This document shows, piece after piece, positions 23,209 through 31,842 of a stretch of DNA of 37,858 nt. The stretch is from the NCBI GenBank assembly GCA_964423545.1, contig CAYRFV010000012.1, positions 1 through 37,858 of the forward strand, in the 5' to 3' direction. The notes under the pieces were generated by a model, which had not been told where the DNA came from, did not search any database, and saw nothing but the letters and a program-made list of their open reading frames with translations. This stretch comes from JALOOE01 sp964423545 (GTDB lineage Bacteria; Chloroflexota; Anaerolineae; CG2-30-64-16). The translations under genes and the position numbers were made by a program. Within the stretch, counting starts at the first letter, position 1. Every line of letters starts with the position of its first letter.

Positions 23209-24381
23209 ATGAGGATGAAGCAGAGGCTTGTCTGGCAGGCTGTTCTGGGATTGGTCCTGCTGGTTGCGACTGCGCCGGTCGTGTGGGCGCAGGCGCCTGA
23301 CGGCGGCGATCAGGTGGTGATCGGGCGCGACTTTGTGCTGCCCGCCAATGAGCAGATCGACGGGAGTCTGGCCGTTATCGGCGGCACGGCGACCCTGGAG
23401 GCGGGCAGCGTGGTGCGGGGCGATGTCGCGCTCTTCGGGAGCAGCGCGACGGTCGCCGGAACTGTCATGGGCAACCTGGTGGTAGTGGGTGGGTCCATCG
23501 TCTTGGAGGACAGCGCGGTCGTCGAGGGCGACCTAGCGACCTTCGGAGGATCCGTCTCGCGCGCGCCGGGCGCGGTCGTCTCGGGGGAGGTGTTTGGCAG
23601 TGACATTCCGCTGCCGCTGTCGTTCCTGCGCCAGCTGGAGCTTTCGCCGATCCCTGACCGGCCGTGGCAGCTCATGCCAGCCGCCGAGCGCGCGTCCGGT
23701 GGCGGCGTGTTCGGTGCACTTGGCTCTTTCCTGGTGTGGCAGCTCCGCACCCTGGCCTGGGCTCTGTTCCTTGCTCTGCTCGGTGTGGTCCTGGTGGCCT
23801 TGGCGCCGAGAGCGACAGGACGTATTGCCAGTGCAGCGGCCGGCACTCCCCTTGTCAGCTTCGGCATGGGCCTTCTGACGCTGATCGTCGGCCTGCTGCT
23901 GGGCTTGCTGCTGCTGATCGCGTGCTGTTCGGGCCTGGTTGTCTGGCTCGTGCTTGGCGCCGCGTGGCTCATCGGGTGGCTGGCCGTCGGCCTCTGGCTG
24001 GGCCAGCGCTTGCTGCAGGGGCTGAACGTGCGCAACGCCACTGCGATTGGGGAAGTTGCTCTCGGTGTATTCCTTATTACCGTGCTGACTCAGCTTCCTG
24101 CCTGCATCGGCTTCTTCACCAGTCTGATCCTTGGGTGTACGGGTCTCGGCGCGGTGGTGTTGACGCGCTTCGGCGCCCGCTCACTCGAGGACGGCGGCAA
24201 CGGCGTAAGCACCGGCCCGGCTGAATCCGCCGCACAGGGTGAAATTGGAGCACCGGGTGACGCCGGCGACCATCCTGCGCTGGCAGCGCCGCCAGAACAG
24301 CCGGCGCCAGAACCACTCGCCGACTCCGGAGCGCCCGGTGCAGCGGCGCCAGCCAGCGATCCGACGCAGCCGGCGGACTGA
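23209..24381 (+). CDS. Bactofilin-like (polymer-forming) membrane protein
   Basis: A 390-residue exported protein. A signal peptide (LVWQAVLGLVLLVATAPVVWAQA) is followed by a right-handed beta-helix region (about 35-125) of short repeats such as GSLAVIGGTATLEAGSVV, GDVALFGSSATVAGTVMG and GNLVVVGGSIVLEDSAVV, as in bactofilins and DUF583 polymer-forming proteins. Four or five membrane segments follow (about 165-325), and the tail is rich in Ala, Pro and Glu. ATG 23209 or ATG 23215 may be used; the second sits at better distance from GAGGAAGGGGG. It closes the sigma/anti-sigma operon and is a likely envelope component under that sigma factor's control. Exact function is unknown. Confidence 0.8.
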   Translation: MRMKQRLVWQAVLGLVLLVATAPVVWAQAPDGGDQVVIGRDFVLPANEQIDGSLAVIGGTATLEAGSVVRGDVALFGSSATVAGTVMGNLVVVGGSIVLEDSAVVEGDLATFGGSVSRAPGAVVSGEVFGSDIPLPLSFLRQLELSPIPDRPWQLMPAAERASGGGVFGALGSFLVWQLRTLAWALFLALLGVVLVALAPRATGRIASAAAGTPLVSFGMGLLTLIVGLLLGLLLLIACCSGLVVWLVLGAAWLIGWLAVGLWLGQRLLQGLNVRNATAIGEVALGVFLITVLTQLPACIGFFTSLILGCTGLGAVVLTRFGARSLEDGGNGVSTGPAESAAQGEIGAPGDAGDHPALAAPPEQPAPEPLADSGAPGAAAPASDPTQPAD

Positions 24382-24396
24382 GACTGCGACATCATT

Positions 24397-24437
24397 GCGC
24401 ACCTCAGGGCGGAAGTGGCTTCCGCCCTGAGGTGCGC
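24397..24437 (+). terminator. 19-bp perfect hairpin after the bactofilin-like gene
   Basis: Positions 24397-24415 pair exactly with 24419-24437 around the loop TGG. No T run follows. It is the likely end of the sigma-factor operon and lies 66 bases before the next promoter. Confidence 0.7.
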
Positions 24438-24502
24438 GGCCACCTTCCTCAACTGCGCTCCCCAGCTCTGATCGGCTGTTGAGGCCGATCTTCCGCCTTC
24501 AC

Positions 24503-24531
24503 TTGACCGTCAGCGCGTCGCTTGATACAAT
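24503..24531 (+). promoter_or_regulatory. Promoter of the cdaA operon
   Basis: TTGACC (24503-24508), 17 bases, TACAAT (24526-24531). Transcription would start near 24538, which rules out start codons upstream of that point for the following gene. Confidence 0.75.
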
Positions 24532-24568
24532 ACCTCTACAATGCAACCATTACTGCTCGGGGGACGTC

Positions 24569-25465
24569 ATGCTGGGTGCCGCTGAGCCACGACGATCGCG
24601 ACTCGGGGAGGGGGCCGGTCCCCTCATTGGCTTGAGCGTCTCCGTGGCGCAGGGTGTGTGGCGCATCGGACCGGCATGGGCTGTGCTGGCAGGCGCGCTG
24701 GCTGCTGCTGGGCCGCTCTCGGGGGTTGCGACTCCGCTCCGCCTGGTGGGCGCGGTGATTCTGGCTGACTCCGTGTGGGGTCTCCTGTGGCGTCTGACCA
24801 CCGACGCTGCTGATCACCGTCCTGCCCGGCCGGCTGTAGGAGACTACCTGCCCTACTTCCGAACGCAATCTCCGGCGGGCCGGCTTCTCGGCCTGCTGCA
24901 TGAGATTGCGCCGGGGGCAACGTGGCGCGAATTGGTCACGGTGCTGGCATTGACCGCGCTGCTAGGAGTCCTGCTTGGGCCGGCGGCCGTCGTACTCAGC
25001 GGCGTCGCTTGGGCCGTGATCTTGTGGGCGTGGGCGTTGGCGAGGGGCGGCAAGCAGCCGGCCCTCTGCGATGCCCTGCTCAATGTCGGCCTGCCGTGGC
25101 TGCTGGGACTGGCGCTGGCACACGGCGCAACACCCGGATCGTGGCGCGGCGTTGATGTCCCGCTGCCGGTGGCAGGCGCGGTGGTGGGAGCCGCGTTCAC
25201 GGTGCAGCAGTGGGGCGCGCGTCGCGCGCACCTGTCGGGCGGGCGTCGCCTGTCCGCCGCCTGGGTCGGCCAGGGGGCAGTCCTGCTCGCCCTGATCGGC
25301 GCGGGTCAGCCAGCGCTGGCGGCGATCGCTGCCGCGTTGTTCCTGCCGCCGGCCATGTGGCTGTGGCGCAGCGGCGAAGCGTCCGACGATGCCGGAGACG
25401 CACTGCGGCGGGGCGGGCCCTGGTGGCTGGCGTCCATGCTGCTGGCTGCTGTGGCGCTGAGGTGA
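24569..25465 (+). CDS. Unknown multi-pass membrane protein upstream of cdaA
   Basis: A 298-residue protein with about seven or eight hydrophobic segments, for example AWAVLAGALAAAGPLSGVA, LVTVLALTALLGVLLGPAA, LLNVGLPWLLGLALAHG and AAIAAALFLPPAMWLW, joined by short Arg-rich loops. No motif of a known transporter or enzyme family is recognised; the UbiA-type Asp motifs are absent. ATG 24569 is chosen because the promoter lies at 24503-24531, and GGGGGA precedes it. It ends seven bases before cdaA and is first in that operon, so a role with CdaA at the membrane is possible but only inferred. Confidence 0.7.
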   Translation: MLGAAEPRRSRLGEGAGPLIGLSVSVAQGVWRIGPAWAVLAGALAAAGPLSGVATPLRLVGAVILADSVWGLLWRLTTDAADHRPARPAVGDYLPYFRTQSPAGRLLGLLHEIAPGATWRELVTVLALTALLGVLLGPAAVVLSGVAWAVILWAWALARGGKQPALCDALLNVGLPWLLGLALAHGATPGSWRGVDVPLPVAGAVVGAAFTVQQWGARRAHLSGGRRLSAAWVGQGAVLLALIGAGQPALAAIAAALFLPPAMWLWRSGEASDDAGDALRRGGPWWLASMLLAAVALR

Positions 25466-25472
25466 GTGCGGC

Positions 25473-26309
25473 GTGGCGGATCGACTGGCCGAACTCTGGC
25501 AATCCACAGGAGGCGCCTTTCTGGGCACCATCCCGATGCCGACGTTCTCAAGCATCGTGGATGTTCTGTTAGTCGCGCTGATCTTCTACGGGGTTCTGCG
25601 CCTGTTCCAAGGCACGCAGGCGGTCTCACTGCTGCGTGGGGTGCTGGTTGTGACCCTGGTGGCCATCATTGCGGCAGGCAGTCTGACGGCCTTCAACTGG
25701 CTGCTGCGCACCATGCTGCCGATGATCCTGGTCGCCATTCCGGTCATTTTTCAGCCCGAGCTGCGACGTGCTTTGGAGCGTCTGGGCCGGACCGGCGTGC
25801 TTATCGGCCGCACCGGTCGCGAGAATGTCGGTCAGCAGGCCATCTTTGAGACGGTCATCGCGGTGGAAACGCTGGCGCGCGAGCGCACGGGCGCGCTGAT
25901 CGTGCTGGAGGGCGAGACCGGGCTGGAGGAGTATATTGAAACGGGCGAGCGCGTCGATGCGAAAGTGTCATCCAGGCTGTTGACCACGATCTTCTTTCCG
26001 GGCACGCCGCTCCATGATGGGGCGGTGATCATCCGGGGCGAACAGCTCGTAGCGGCCGGTTGCGTGTTGCCCCTGACCTCTCGCACGCTGGCGGATAGCT
26101 CCCTCGGAACGCGCCATCGGGCCGCGGCCGGCATTACCGAGCAGAACGATGCGCTGGCCATCGTCGTGTCGGAGGAGACAGGCATCATTTCCGTGGCGCG
26201 CAACGGACGCATCGTCCGGCGGCTTGACGGTCAGCGGCTGCGCCGCGTCATCGAGAGCTTCTATCGGCCACGGCGGCTCTTCAGCACCACACCGGGAAGC
26301 AGTTCATGA
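25473..26309 (+). CDS. cdaA: Diadenylate cyclase CdaA
   Basis: CdaA makes cyclic di-AMP from two ATP at the membrane. The protein (278 residues) has three N-terminal membrane helices (about 22-95), then the DisA_N cyclase domain. The catalytic DGA motif is Asp182-Gly-Ala in PLHDGAVII and the ATP-binding RHR is Arg214-His-Arg in GTRHRAAAG; ALIVLEGETGLEEYI and SEETGIISVA also fit. The start is GTG 25473 after GAGGTGAG. Its ATG-overlapping neighbour is CdaR, the regulator. The usual third gene glmM is absent; der follows instead. Confidence 0.95.
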   Translation: MADRLAELWQSTGGAFLGTIPMPTFSSIVDVLLVALIFYGVLRLFQGTQAVSLLRGVLVVTLVAIIAAGSLTAFNWLLRTMLPMILVAIPVIFQPELRRALERLGRTGVLIGRTGRENVGQQAIFETVIAVETLARERTGALIVLEGETGLEEYIETGERVDAKVSSRLLTTIFFPGTPLHDGAVIIRGEQLVAAGCVLPLTSRTLADSSLGTRHRAAAGITEQNDALAIVVSEETGIISVARNGRIVRRLDGQRLRRVIESFYRPRRLFSTTPGSSS

Positions 26310-27610
26310 AGCGGTGGATCTCGAATCTGGGATCGGCCGGGCTGGCCCTCTTACTCGCAGTCACGGTCTGGCTGGTGGCCGTGCGCGAGGAAAACCCTCG
26401 AGACTGGTTCGCGGAGCCTATCGCCGTCAATCGCACCGGGCTGCCGGAGAACTTGAGCGTTTTTGGCGACATGGTGGGGCAGGTGCGAATCGAGGTGCGC
26501 GCCTCGAAGCAGCGTTGGCGCGATCTGCAAGCCCGCGAGTTCGCCGCGTGGGTCGATCTGGCGAACCTGCCCGCAGGCGAATATGACGTGCGCGTGCAGG
26601 TGAAGTCGCCGGATCCTGATGTCCACATCCTGACGGTTAACCCGCCCAAGGTGCGCGTGCGCCTGGAGGAGAAACGCGAGAAGTTGGTCCCGGTGCGCGT
26701 GAATGTATTGGATGCGCCGGCCTTCGGCTACGACTGGCAGACTGCCATCGTGACTCCCACCCACGTGATCGTATCCGGCTCTGCGCCGATCGTCGACCAG
26801 GTGGAGTCTGCGGCGGTGGACATATACCTGCGCGGGGCGCGTGCCACGGTGGAGCGCAGCCTGCGCGTCACGCCGCAGAACAATATCGGCGAGCCGGTGA
26901 CTTCGGTCTCCCTGGCCCCCCGGGATGTGTCCGTCTCAGTGCCGGTCGGGCAGTTGCCCGGCTATCGTGAGACAGCGGTGCTTGTGGAGCCGAACGGCCG
27001 GCCGGCTGCCGGCTACACCATAGGCGGCGTGTCGGCCGAACCCAAGCTGGTCATGCTGTTCGGTGATCCGGCGATCGTCAGCGGCCTCAGCGGATATATC
27101 ACGGTGCCGGTAGATATCTCGAACGCCAAAGCGGATGTGGTGGAGCGCGTGCCGCTTCGACTGCCCGAGAACATCTCGGCGCTGGGAACACAGAGCGTCA
27201 ATGTGCAGGTGGACGTCCTGCCGCTCTTGGGCACCCAGAACGTCAAGCGGCGCCCGGTGATCCAGGGCCTCGCGCCTGGGCTGACCTATACCCTGGGGAT
27301 CGATTCAGTCAGCGTGTTTCTCTCCGGTCCGGTGCCCAAGTTGGACGATCTGAAGGCCGACACGGTGCCTGTGGTCCTGGACCTGACCGGCATGGGGCCG
27401 GGCGTCCACGTGATCGAGCCCAAGGTGCCGACGCCGGAAGGAATCAAGGTGGAAGGGTTGTCGCCTCAGACCATCGAGATCGTTATCGGCGCGCCGCTCA
27501 CATCCACCCCGAACCCCGCGGATGCGGATCGCTCGCTTGGGGCAGGCCCGGCGTTGCCGGGGGCGGATCGCGTCAGCGCGCCGCCCCGGCCAACCCCGGC
27601 CGTGCGTTGA
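26306..27610 (+). CDS. cdaR: CdaR, YbbR-domain regulator of CdaA
   Basis: A 434-residue protein with one N-terminal membrane helix (LALLLAVTVWLVAV) and an extracellular part made of YbbR-type beta repeats, roughly four of them, each with segments such as VRVRLEEKREKLVPVRV, VIVSGSAPIVDQV and VSVFLSGPVPKLDDL. In other bacteria YbbR/CdaR binds and tunes CdaA. Its start overlaps the cdaA stop (ATGA), so they are translationally coupled. The C terminus is a Pro- and Ala-rich tail. The signal it senses is not known. Confidence 0.92.
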   Translation: MKRWISNLGSAGLALLLAVTVWLVAVREENPRDWFAEPIAVNRTGLPENLSVFGDMVGQVRIEVRASKQRWRDLQAREFAAWVDLANLPAGEYDVRVQVKSPDPDVHILTVNPPKVRVRLEEKREKLVPVRVNVLDAPAFGYDWQTAIVTPTHVIVSGSAPIVDQVESAAVDIYLRGARATVERSLRVTPQNNIGEPVTSVSLAPRDVSVSVPVGQLPGYRETAVLVEPNGRPAAGYTIGGVSAEPKLVMLFGDPAIVSGLSGYITVPVDISNAKADVVERVPLRLPENISALGTQSVNVQVDVLPLLGTQNVKRRPVIQGLAPGLTYTLGIDSVSVFLSGPVPKLDDLKADTVPVVLDLTGMGPGVHVIEPKVPTPEGIKVEGLSPQTIEIVIGAPLTSTPNPADADRSLGAGPALPGADRVSAPPRPTPAVR

Positions 27611-27618
27611 GGTATTGG

Positions 27619-28995
27619 ATGCGCAAACCAATCGTGGCCATCGTCGGCCGGCCGAATGTCGGCAAATCCACCTTATTCAACCGCTTGATCGGCGAGCGGC
27701 GAGCAATCGTCCAGGATGAACCCGGCACGACGCGCGACCGACTTTACGGCGAAACAGACTGGGCTGGTCAGGCTTTTGTCGTGATCGACACCGGCGGTTT
27801 GGACATCGCGGCCACCGACAAAGCGCCTCAGAAGGGGGATCAGCCCGACACTCTCAGCGCCTCCTCGCGCGAGTATGTGCGCGAGATTCGCGAGCAGGCC
27901 GAAGTCGCCATCGAGCAGGCCGACGTGATCGTCTTCCTGGTGGACGCACGCGACGGCATTACGGCTGCAGACCAGGATATCGCGGAGATGCTGCGCCGAT
28001 CGGGTCGGCCGGTGGTGCTGGCCGTGAACAAGGCAGACAACGATGCGCGGCGGCAGTCGGCGCTGGAGTTCTATGAGCTCGGTCTGGGCGAAGCGTATCC
28101 GATCTCCGCGCATCACGGCACCGGAACGGGCGACCTGCTGGATGCGGTCGTGGCGCAGATTCCCCCGGCCGAGGAGTCGCCGGACGACCGGGCCGTCCAT
28201 GTCGCGATCGTCGGCCGGCCCAATGTCGGCAAATCGTCTCTGTTGAACGCACTGCTCCAGCAGGATCGTGCCATTGTCAGCCCCATGCCGGGCACGACGC
28301 GCGACGCGCTCGACACGCCTGTGCGCTGGGAGGGCCAGGACATCACGCTGATCGACACCGCAGGTATTCGCCGGCGCGGCCGCGTGGAGAGCGGCGTCGA
28401 GAAATACAGCGTGCTGCGTGCGATTTCGGCCATCGAGCGCGCGGATGTGGCGCTGCTGGTCATCGACGCGTCAACCGGGGTGACGGCGCAGGACGCGCAT
28501 GTTGCAGGCTTCATTCTGGACGCATTCAAGAGCACGGCGATCATCGTGAACAAGTGGGATGCCGTGGAAGAGAAGGATGCCGACACGGCTGCGGCCTTTG
28601 CCCAGCAGATCCGGCAGAACCTTCGCTTCATGGACTTCGTGCCGGCGCTCTTCGTCTCGGCGCTGACCCGCCTGCGGGTCAGCAAGATCCTGCCGTTGGC
28701 GGTCGCCATCGCAGAGCAGCGCAAGCTGCGCATCCCCACCTCCGAGCTCAACCGCCTGGTTCGGGATGCGTTGATGGCGCATCCTGCGCCGAATCGCCGG
28801 GGCAAGCAGCTGAAATTCTTCTATGCGACGCAAGCGGAGGTCGAGCCGCCGACCTTCGTCATCTTCGTGAACGATCGCGAGCTGGTGCATTTCTCCTATG
28901 CCAGATACCTGGAGAACCGGATTCGTGCGGCGCATCCGTTCACCGGCACTCCGTTGCGCCTGGAGTTCCGTAATCGGCGCGAAGGACAAAACTAA
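27619..28995 (+). CDS. der: Ribosome biogenesis GTPase Der
   Basis: A double GTPase of 458 residues needed for assembly of the large ribosomal subunit. The first G domain has GRPNVGKSTLFN, GTTRD, DTGG and NKAD; the second has GRPNVGKSSLLN, GTTRD, DTAG and NKWD. A C-terminal KH-like domain ends the protein, with KQLKFFYATQAEVEPPTFVI and HFSYARYLENRIR. ATG 27619 follows GAGGT at five bases; a TTG twelve bases earlier is rejected. It lies eight bases after cdaR and three before the M28 peptidase gene, in one transcription unit. Confidence 0.97.
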   Translation: MRKPIVAIVGRPNVGKSTLFNRLIGERRAIVQDEPGTTRDRLYGETDWAGQAFVVIDTGGLDIAATDKAPQKGDQPDTLSASSREYVREIREQAEVAIEQADVIVFLVDARDGITAADQDIAEMLRRSGRPVVLAVNKADNDARRQSALEFYELGLGEAYPISAHHGTGTGDLLDAVVAQIPPAEESPDDRAVHVAIVGRPNVGKSSLLNALLQQDRAIVSPMPGTTRDALDTPVRWEGQDITLIDTAGIRRRGRVESGVEKYSVLRAISAIERADVALLVIDASTGVTAQDAHVAGFILDAFKSTAIIVNKWDAVEEKDADTAAAFAQQIRQNLRFMDFVPALFVSALTRLRVSKILPLAVAIAEQRKLRIPTSELNRLVRDALMAHPAPNRRGKQLKFFYATQAEVEPPTFVIFVNDRELVHFSYARYLENRIRAAHPFTGTPLRLEFRNRREGQN

Positions 28996-28998
28996 GCT

Positions 28999-29937
28999 AT
29001 GAAGCAGCGTCTTTCAGCGTTCGGCGCCCGGCTGCGCAAGCGCTGGCTTGAAGCCCTGTTGATTTTGGGGTTGGTCGGCGTCTTCGCCTGGTTCGCCACC
29101 GTCGCCTACGGCTTCGTCCCCAAGCCGCCCCCGCCGCCCGAGTTCGAAGGCCGCACCGCCTATCACCATGTGCTGATGCAGACGCAGATCGGCCCACGGC
29201 CTACGGGATCGGAAGCAGGCGTCAGGGCCGGCGACTACATCATCGAAAAGCTGACCGAGCAGGGCTGGCAGGTCGAAGTGCAGCCTTTCACCTATCGGGG
29301 CGTACAGGGACGGAACATCATCGGCAAAGCGGGCGCCGGCCCGGTGATCATCGTCGGAGCGCATTACGACACCCGGCGCCGGGCGGATAACGACCTGCAG
29401 CTCACGCGGCGGAATGAGCCCGTATTGGGCGCAAACGACGGCGCCAGTGGGGTGGGAGTGCTGTTGGAGCTGGCGCGCTCGCTGGACCGAAGCAAGCTGC
29501 AGCACGAAGTGTGGCTGGTATTCTTCGATGCAGAGGACAACGGCGGGCTGGACGGCTGGGAGTTCATCGCCGGCTCGCAGACCATGGCGCAGAACCTCAA
29601 AGTCACGCCCCAGGCGGTGGTGATCGTCGATATGGTCGGGGATGCCGACCAGCAGATCTACAAGGAGCGGAACTCGACGCCTGCGCTGCAGAATCGCTTG
29701 TGGGCGATTGCGGCAAGGCTGGGATACTCGCAGTACTTCATCCCGGATTACAAGCACGCCATGGTCGATGACCACACGCCCTTCCTGCGCAAGGGGATTC
29801 CGGCGGTCGACATCATCGACTTCGACTATCCATACTGGCACACCACCCAGGACACGGCCGACAAGGTGGCGCCGGCTTCGCTGGAGCGCGTCGGCCGCGT
29901 ACTGAAAACGTACCTGGAGACGCAGGCCGCCGAGTGA
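28999..29937 (+). CDS. M28-family peptidase, glutaminyl cyclase-like, membrane anchored
   Basis: A 312-residue exported zinc enzyme held by an N-terminal helix (LEALLILGLVGVFAWFATVA) with the rest outside. Metal-binding motifs of the M28 fold are present: GAHYDTR (His), GANDGASG (Asp), FFDAEDNGG (Glu), VIVDMVGD (Asp) and YPYWHTTQD (His). The DDHTPFLRKGIPAVDIIDFDYPYWH stretch (read in parts) is also close to glutaminyl-peptide cyclotransferases, so it may be an aminopeptidase or a cyclase. AAGGAC precedes the ATG. It overlaps the hflX start by four bases. Substrate unknown. Confidence 0.85.
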   Translation: MKQRLSAFGARLRKRWLEALLILGLVGVFAWFATVAYGFVPKPPPPPEFEGRTAYHHVLMQTQIGPRPTGSEAGVRAGDYIIEKLTEQGWQVEVQPFTYRGVQGRNIIGKAGAGPVIIVGAHYDTRRRADNDLQLTRRNEPVLGANDGASGVGVLLELARSLDRSKLQHEVWLVFFDAEDNGGLDGWEFIAGSQTMAQNLKVTPQAVVIVDMVGDADQQIYKERNSTPALQNRLWAIAARLGYSQYFIPDYKHAMVDDHTPFLRKGIPAVDIIDFDYPYWHTTQDTADKVAPASLERVGRVLKTYLETQAAE

Positions 29938-31319
29938 ACGCGCCGGCGCCTGCTGTGGGCCGCCCGAGGCCCGGAAGCTGGAGGCAGCTTATCACCCATC
30001 GGACCTTCACCGTTGAGCCGCCGCCCGAGACGGCCATTCTCGTCGGCGTCGAAATCAAGGGGCGGCCTGCGCCCTGGCGGCTTGCCGATTCGCTGGCCGA
30101 ACTGGAGCAGCTTGCGCGCACGGCAGGGCTGGAGGTGGTCGGCGTGCTCGAACAACGGCTGGAACGGCTCAACCCGGCGACGCTGATCGGCAAGGGTAAG
30201 GTCGAAGAGCTCGTGGCGCTGCGAGCCGATGCCGGCGCCCAGACCGTGATCTTCGACGACGAGCTCGCGCCGGCCCAACAGCGCGAGCTGGAACGGGCGT
30301 TGGGGGAGGACGTCAAGATCCTCGATCGCACCGCGCTGATCCTCGACATCTTTGCCCAACACGCGCGCACGCGCGAGGGGTCGCTGCAGGTGGAGCTGGC
30401 CCAGTACGAATATCGGCTGCCGCGTCTCACGCGCGCCTGGACCCATCTGGCGCGACAGGCGGGTGGGGCGGCGGCACGCGGCGGCACGGCCGGCGTCGGG
30501 CTGCGCGGTCCCGGCGAGACGCAGTTGGAGGTCGATCGGCGGGAGATCGGCCGGCGCATCGCGCACCTGAAGCAGGAGCTGGAAGAAGTGCGTGCGCACC
30601 GCGCCCAGCATCGCCGGCGGCGCTTCGAAGAAGGCATCCCGGTCGTCGCGCTTGTCGGCTACACCAACGCGGGCAAGTCGACGCTGTTGAACGCTTTGAG
30701 CGGCGCACAGGTGTTCGCGGCCGATCAGCTCTTCGCCACCCTCGACCCGACGACCCGGCGCCTGGCCCTGCCGGGGGGGCGCGAAGTGCTGATGACCGAC
30801 ACCGTGGGCTTCATCCAGAAGCTGCCGACCTCGCTGGTAGCGGCGTTTCGGGCGACCCTGGAGGAGATCGCGGAGGCTGATCTCCTCGTCCATGTAGTGG
30901 ACATAACGCACGACAACGTCGGCGAGCAGGTCGCGACCGTATTACAAGTGCTGGACGATCTCGGCGCCTCCGAGCGACCGATCGTCACGGCGCTGAACAA
31001 GATCGATCGGCTGCCGGCGTCAGGCGGTGCGGCGTCACACCTGTCCGACCAGCCCAACAGCGTGGCGCTCTCAGCGCTGACAGGTGAGGGGATGCCCGAA
31101 CTGCTGGCGCGCCTCGAAGACGTGCTGGGGGAGGAGCTGGTGGAAGTGGCGGTCATGCTGCCGTACCGCCGCGGCGACCTCCTGGGCCTCTTTCACCAGC
31201 GCGGCGTCATCGAGCGGGAGCAGCACAGCGCCGAAGGCACGCTGGTGTGGGGGAAGCTGCCCTCGCGGCTGGCGCCTCGCTTTCAGGCCTACACCTGGCC
31301 GCCGCAGGAACACGATTAG
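29934..31319 (+). CDS. hflX: Ribosome-associated GTPase HflX
   Basis: HflX splits or rescues stalled ribosomes under stress. The protein (461 residues) has the N-terminal HflX domain (LERLNPATLIGKGKVEELVA, IFDDELAPAQQRELERAL, KILDRTALILDIFAQHARTREG in parts), the Gly-rich GVGLRGPGETQLEVDRR linker and a C-terminal G domain with GYTNAGKSTLLNAL, DTVGFIQKLP and NKID. The start is GTG 29934, overlapping the previous stop. It is the last gene of the run that begins before cdaA, which also holds der, so that unit links ribosome maintenance with c-di-AMP. Confidence 0.96.
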   Translation: MNAPAPAVGRPRPGSWRQLITHRTFTVEPPPETAILVGVEIKGRPAPWRLADSLAELEQLARTAGLEVVGVLEQRLERLNPATLIGKGKVEELVALRADAGAQTVIFDDELAPAQQRELERALGEDVKILDRTALILDIFAQHARTREGSLQVELAQYEYRLPRLTRAWTHLARQAGGAAARGGTAGVGLRGPGETQLEVDRREIGRRIAHLKQELEEVRAHRAQHRRRRFEEGIPVVALVGYTNAGKSTLLNALSGAQVFAADQLFATLDPTTRRLALPGGREVLMTDTVGFIQKLPTSLVAAFRATLEEIAEADLLVHVVDITHDNVGEQVATVLQVLDDLGASERPIVTALNKIDRLPASGGAASHLSDQPNSVALSALTGEGMPELLARLEDVLGEELVEVAVMLPYRRGDLLGLFHQRGVIEREQHSAEGTLVWGKLPSRLAPRFQAYTWPPQEHD

Positions 31320-31578
31320 CACGATCCCGGCATATACCGCCATATATTATGTCATGTTGTAGTTCCATTCGGATATTCACACTATAGCTGTTATGTCGCA
31401 TCCGGCGCTGCTCCGGCTGCTGACTCGACATAAAGCCGCCCTGGAGGGGGTCTTGTGCAGCGGCGAACGCAGGCGCATCGCCGCGCCTCTGCCCGGAAAG
31501 CCGCCGGCGGCGCGAAACCCGAGCGCTGCGCCGCCTCGGTCGCGACACCGGCGCGGAGGCCCAGCCCGCCGCTCCGCA

Positions 31579-31615
31579 CCGCTCACCTGCGCCCGGGACA
31601 GGCGCAGGTGAGCGG
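31579..31615 (+). terminator. 15-bp hairpin in the hflX-S41 space
   Basis: Positions 31579-31593 pair perfectly with 31601-31615 around CGGGACA and run into ATAATTATG. It could end the hflX transcript, though it lies 260 bases after that gene. Confidence 0.5.
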
Positions 31616-31770
31616 ATAATTATGTCAACAAGTTGCCTTCCGGTTGGCCGCCCTTCCCCGTAGGGAGCATGAGGGGTTGCGACTGAGCGGAGCAGGAGCG
31701 CCGAGCTTGCCTTTTCACCTGAGGCAATCCGCGCCGCATGGGGACGGCACTTACGGTCTTCTGCGCCGTT

Positions 31771-31805
31771 TTGTGGCATAATGACGGATAAGTTGTGGGA
31801 TAATG
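31771..31805 (+). promoter_or_regulatory. Tandem extended -10 promoter elements
   Basis: TTGTGGCATAATG (31771-31783) and TTGTGGGATAATG (31793-31805) are 22 bases apart and differ at one base. Each has a TGn-xATAAT extended -10 arrangement without a good -35 box. They probably drive the S41 protease genes. Confidence 0.55.
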
Positions 31806-31842
31806 CTCGCGGGGAGCGAGCGGTTCGATTCTTGCCGGCGGG

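Larger units (their letters stand above)
31320..31842 (+). other. Non-coding region with hairpin and repeated motifs
   Basis: No supported gene lies in these 523 bases. The first 80 are unusually AT-rich. An eight-base inverted repeat TTATGTCG/CGACATAA spans 31391-31433. A 15-bp hairpin occupies 31579-31615. The motif ATTATGTC occurs at 31346 and 31619, with a close copy before the second S41 gene at 33077. Two extended -10 elements lie at its end. It may be a complex promoter or contain a small RNA; I do not recognise a known riboswitch. Confidence 0.6.
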
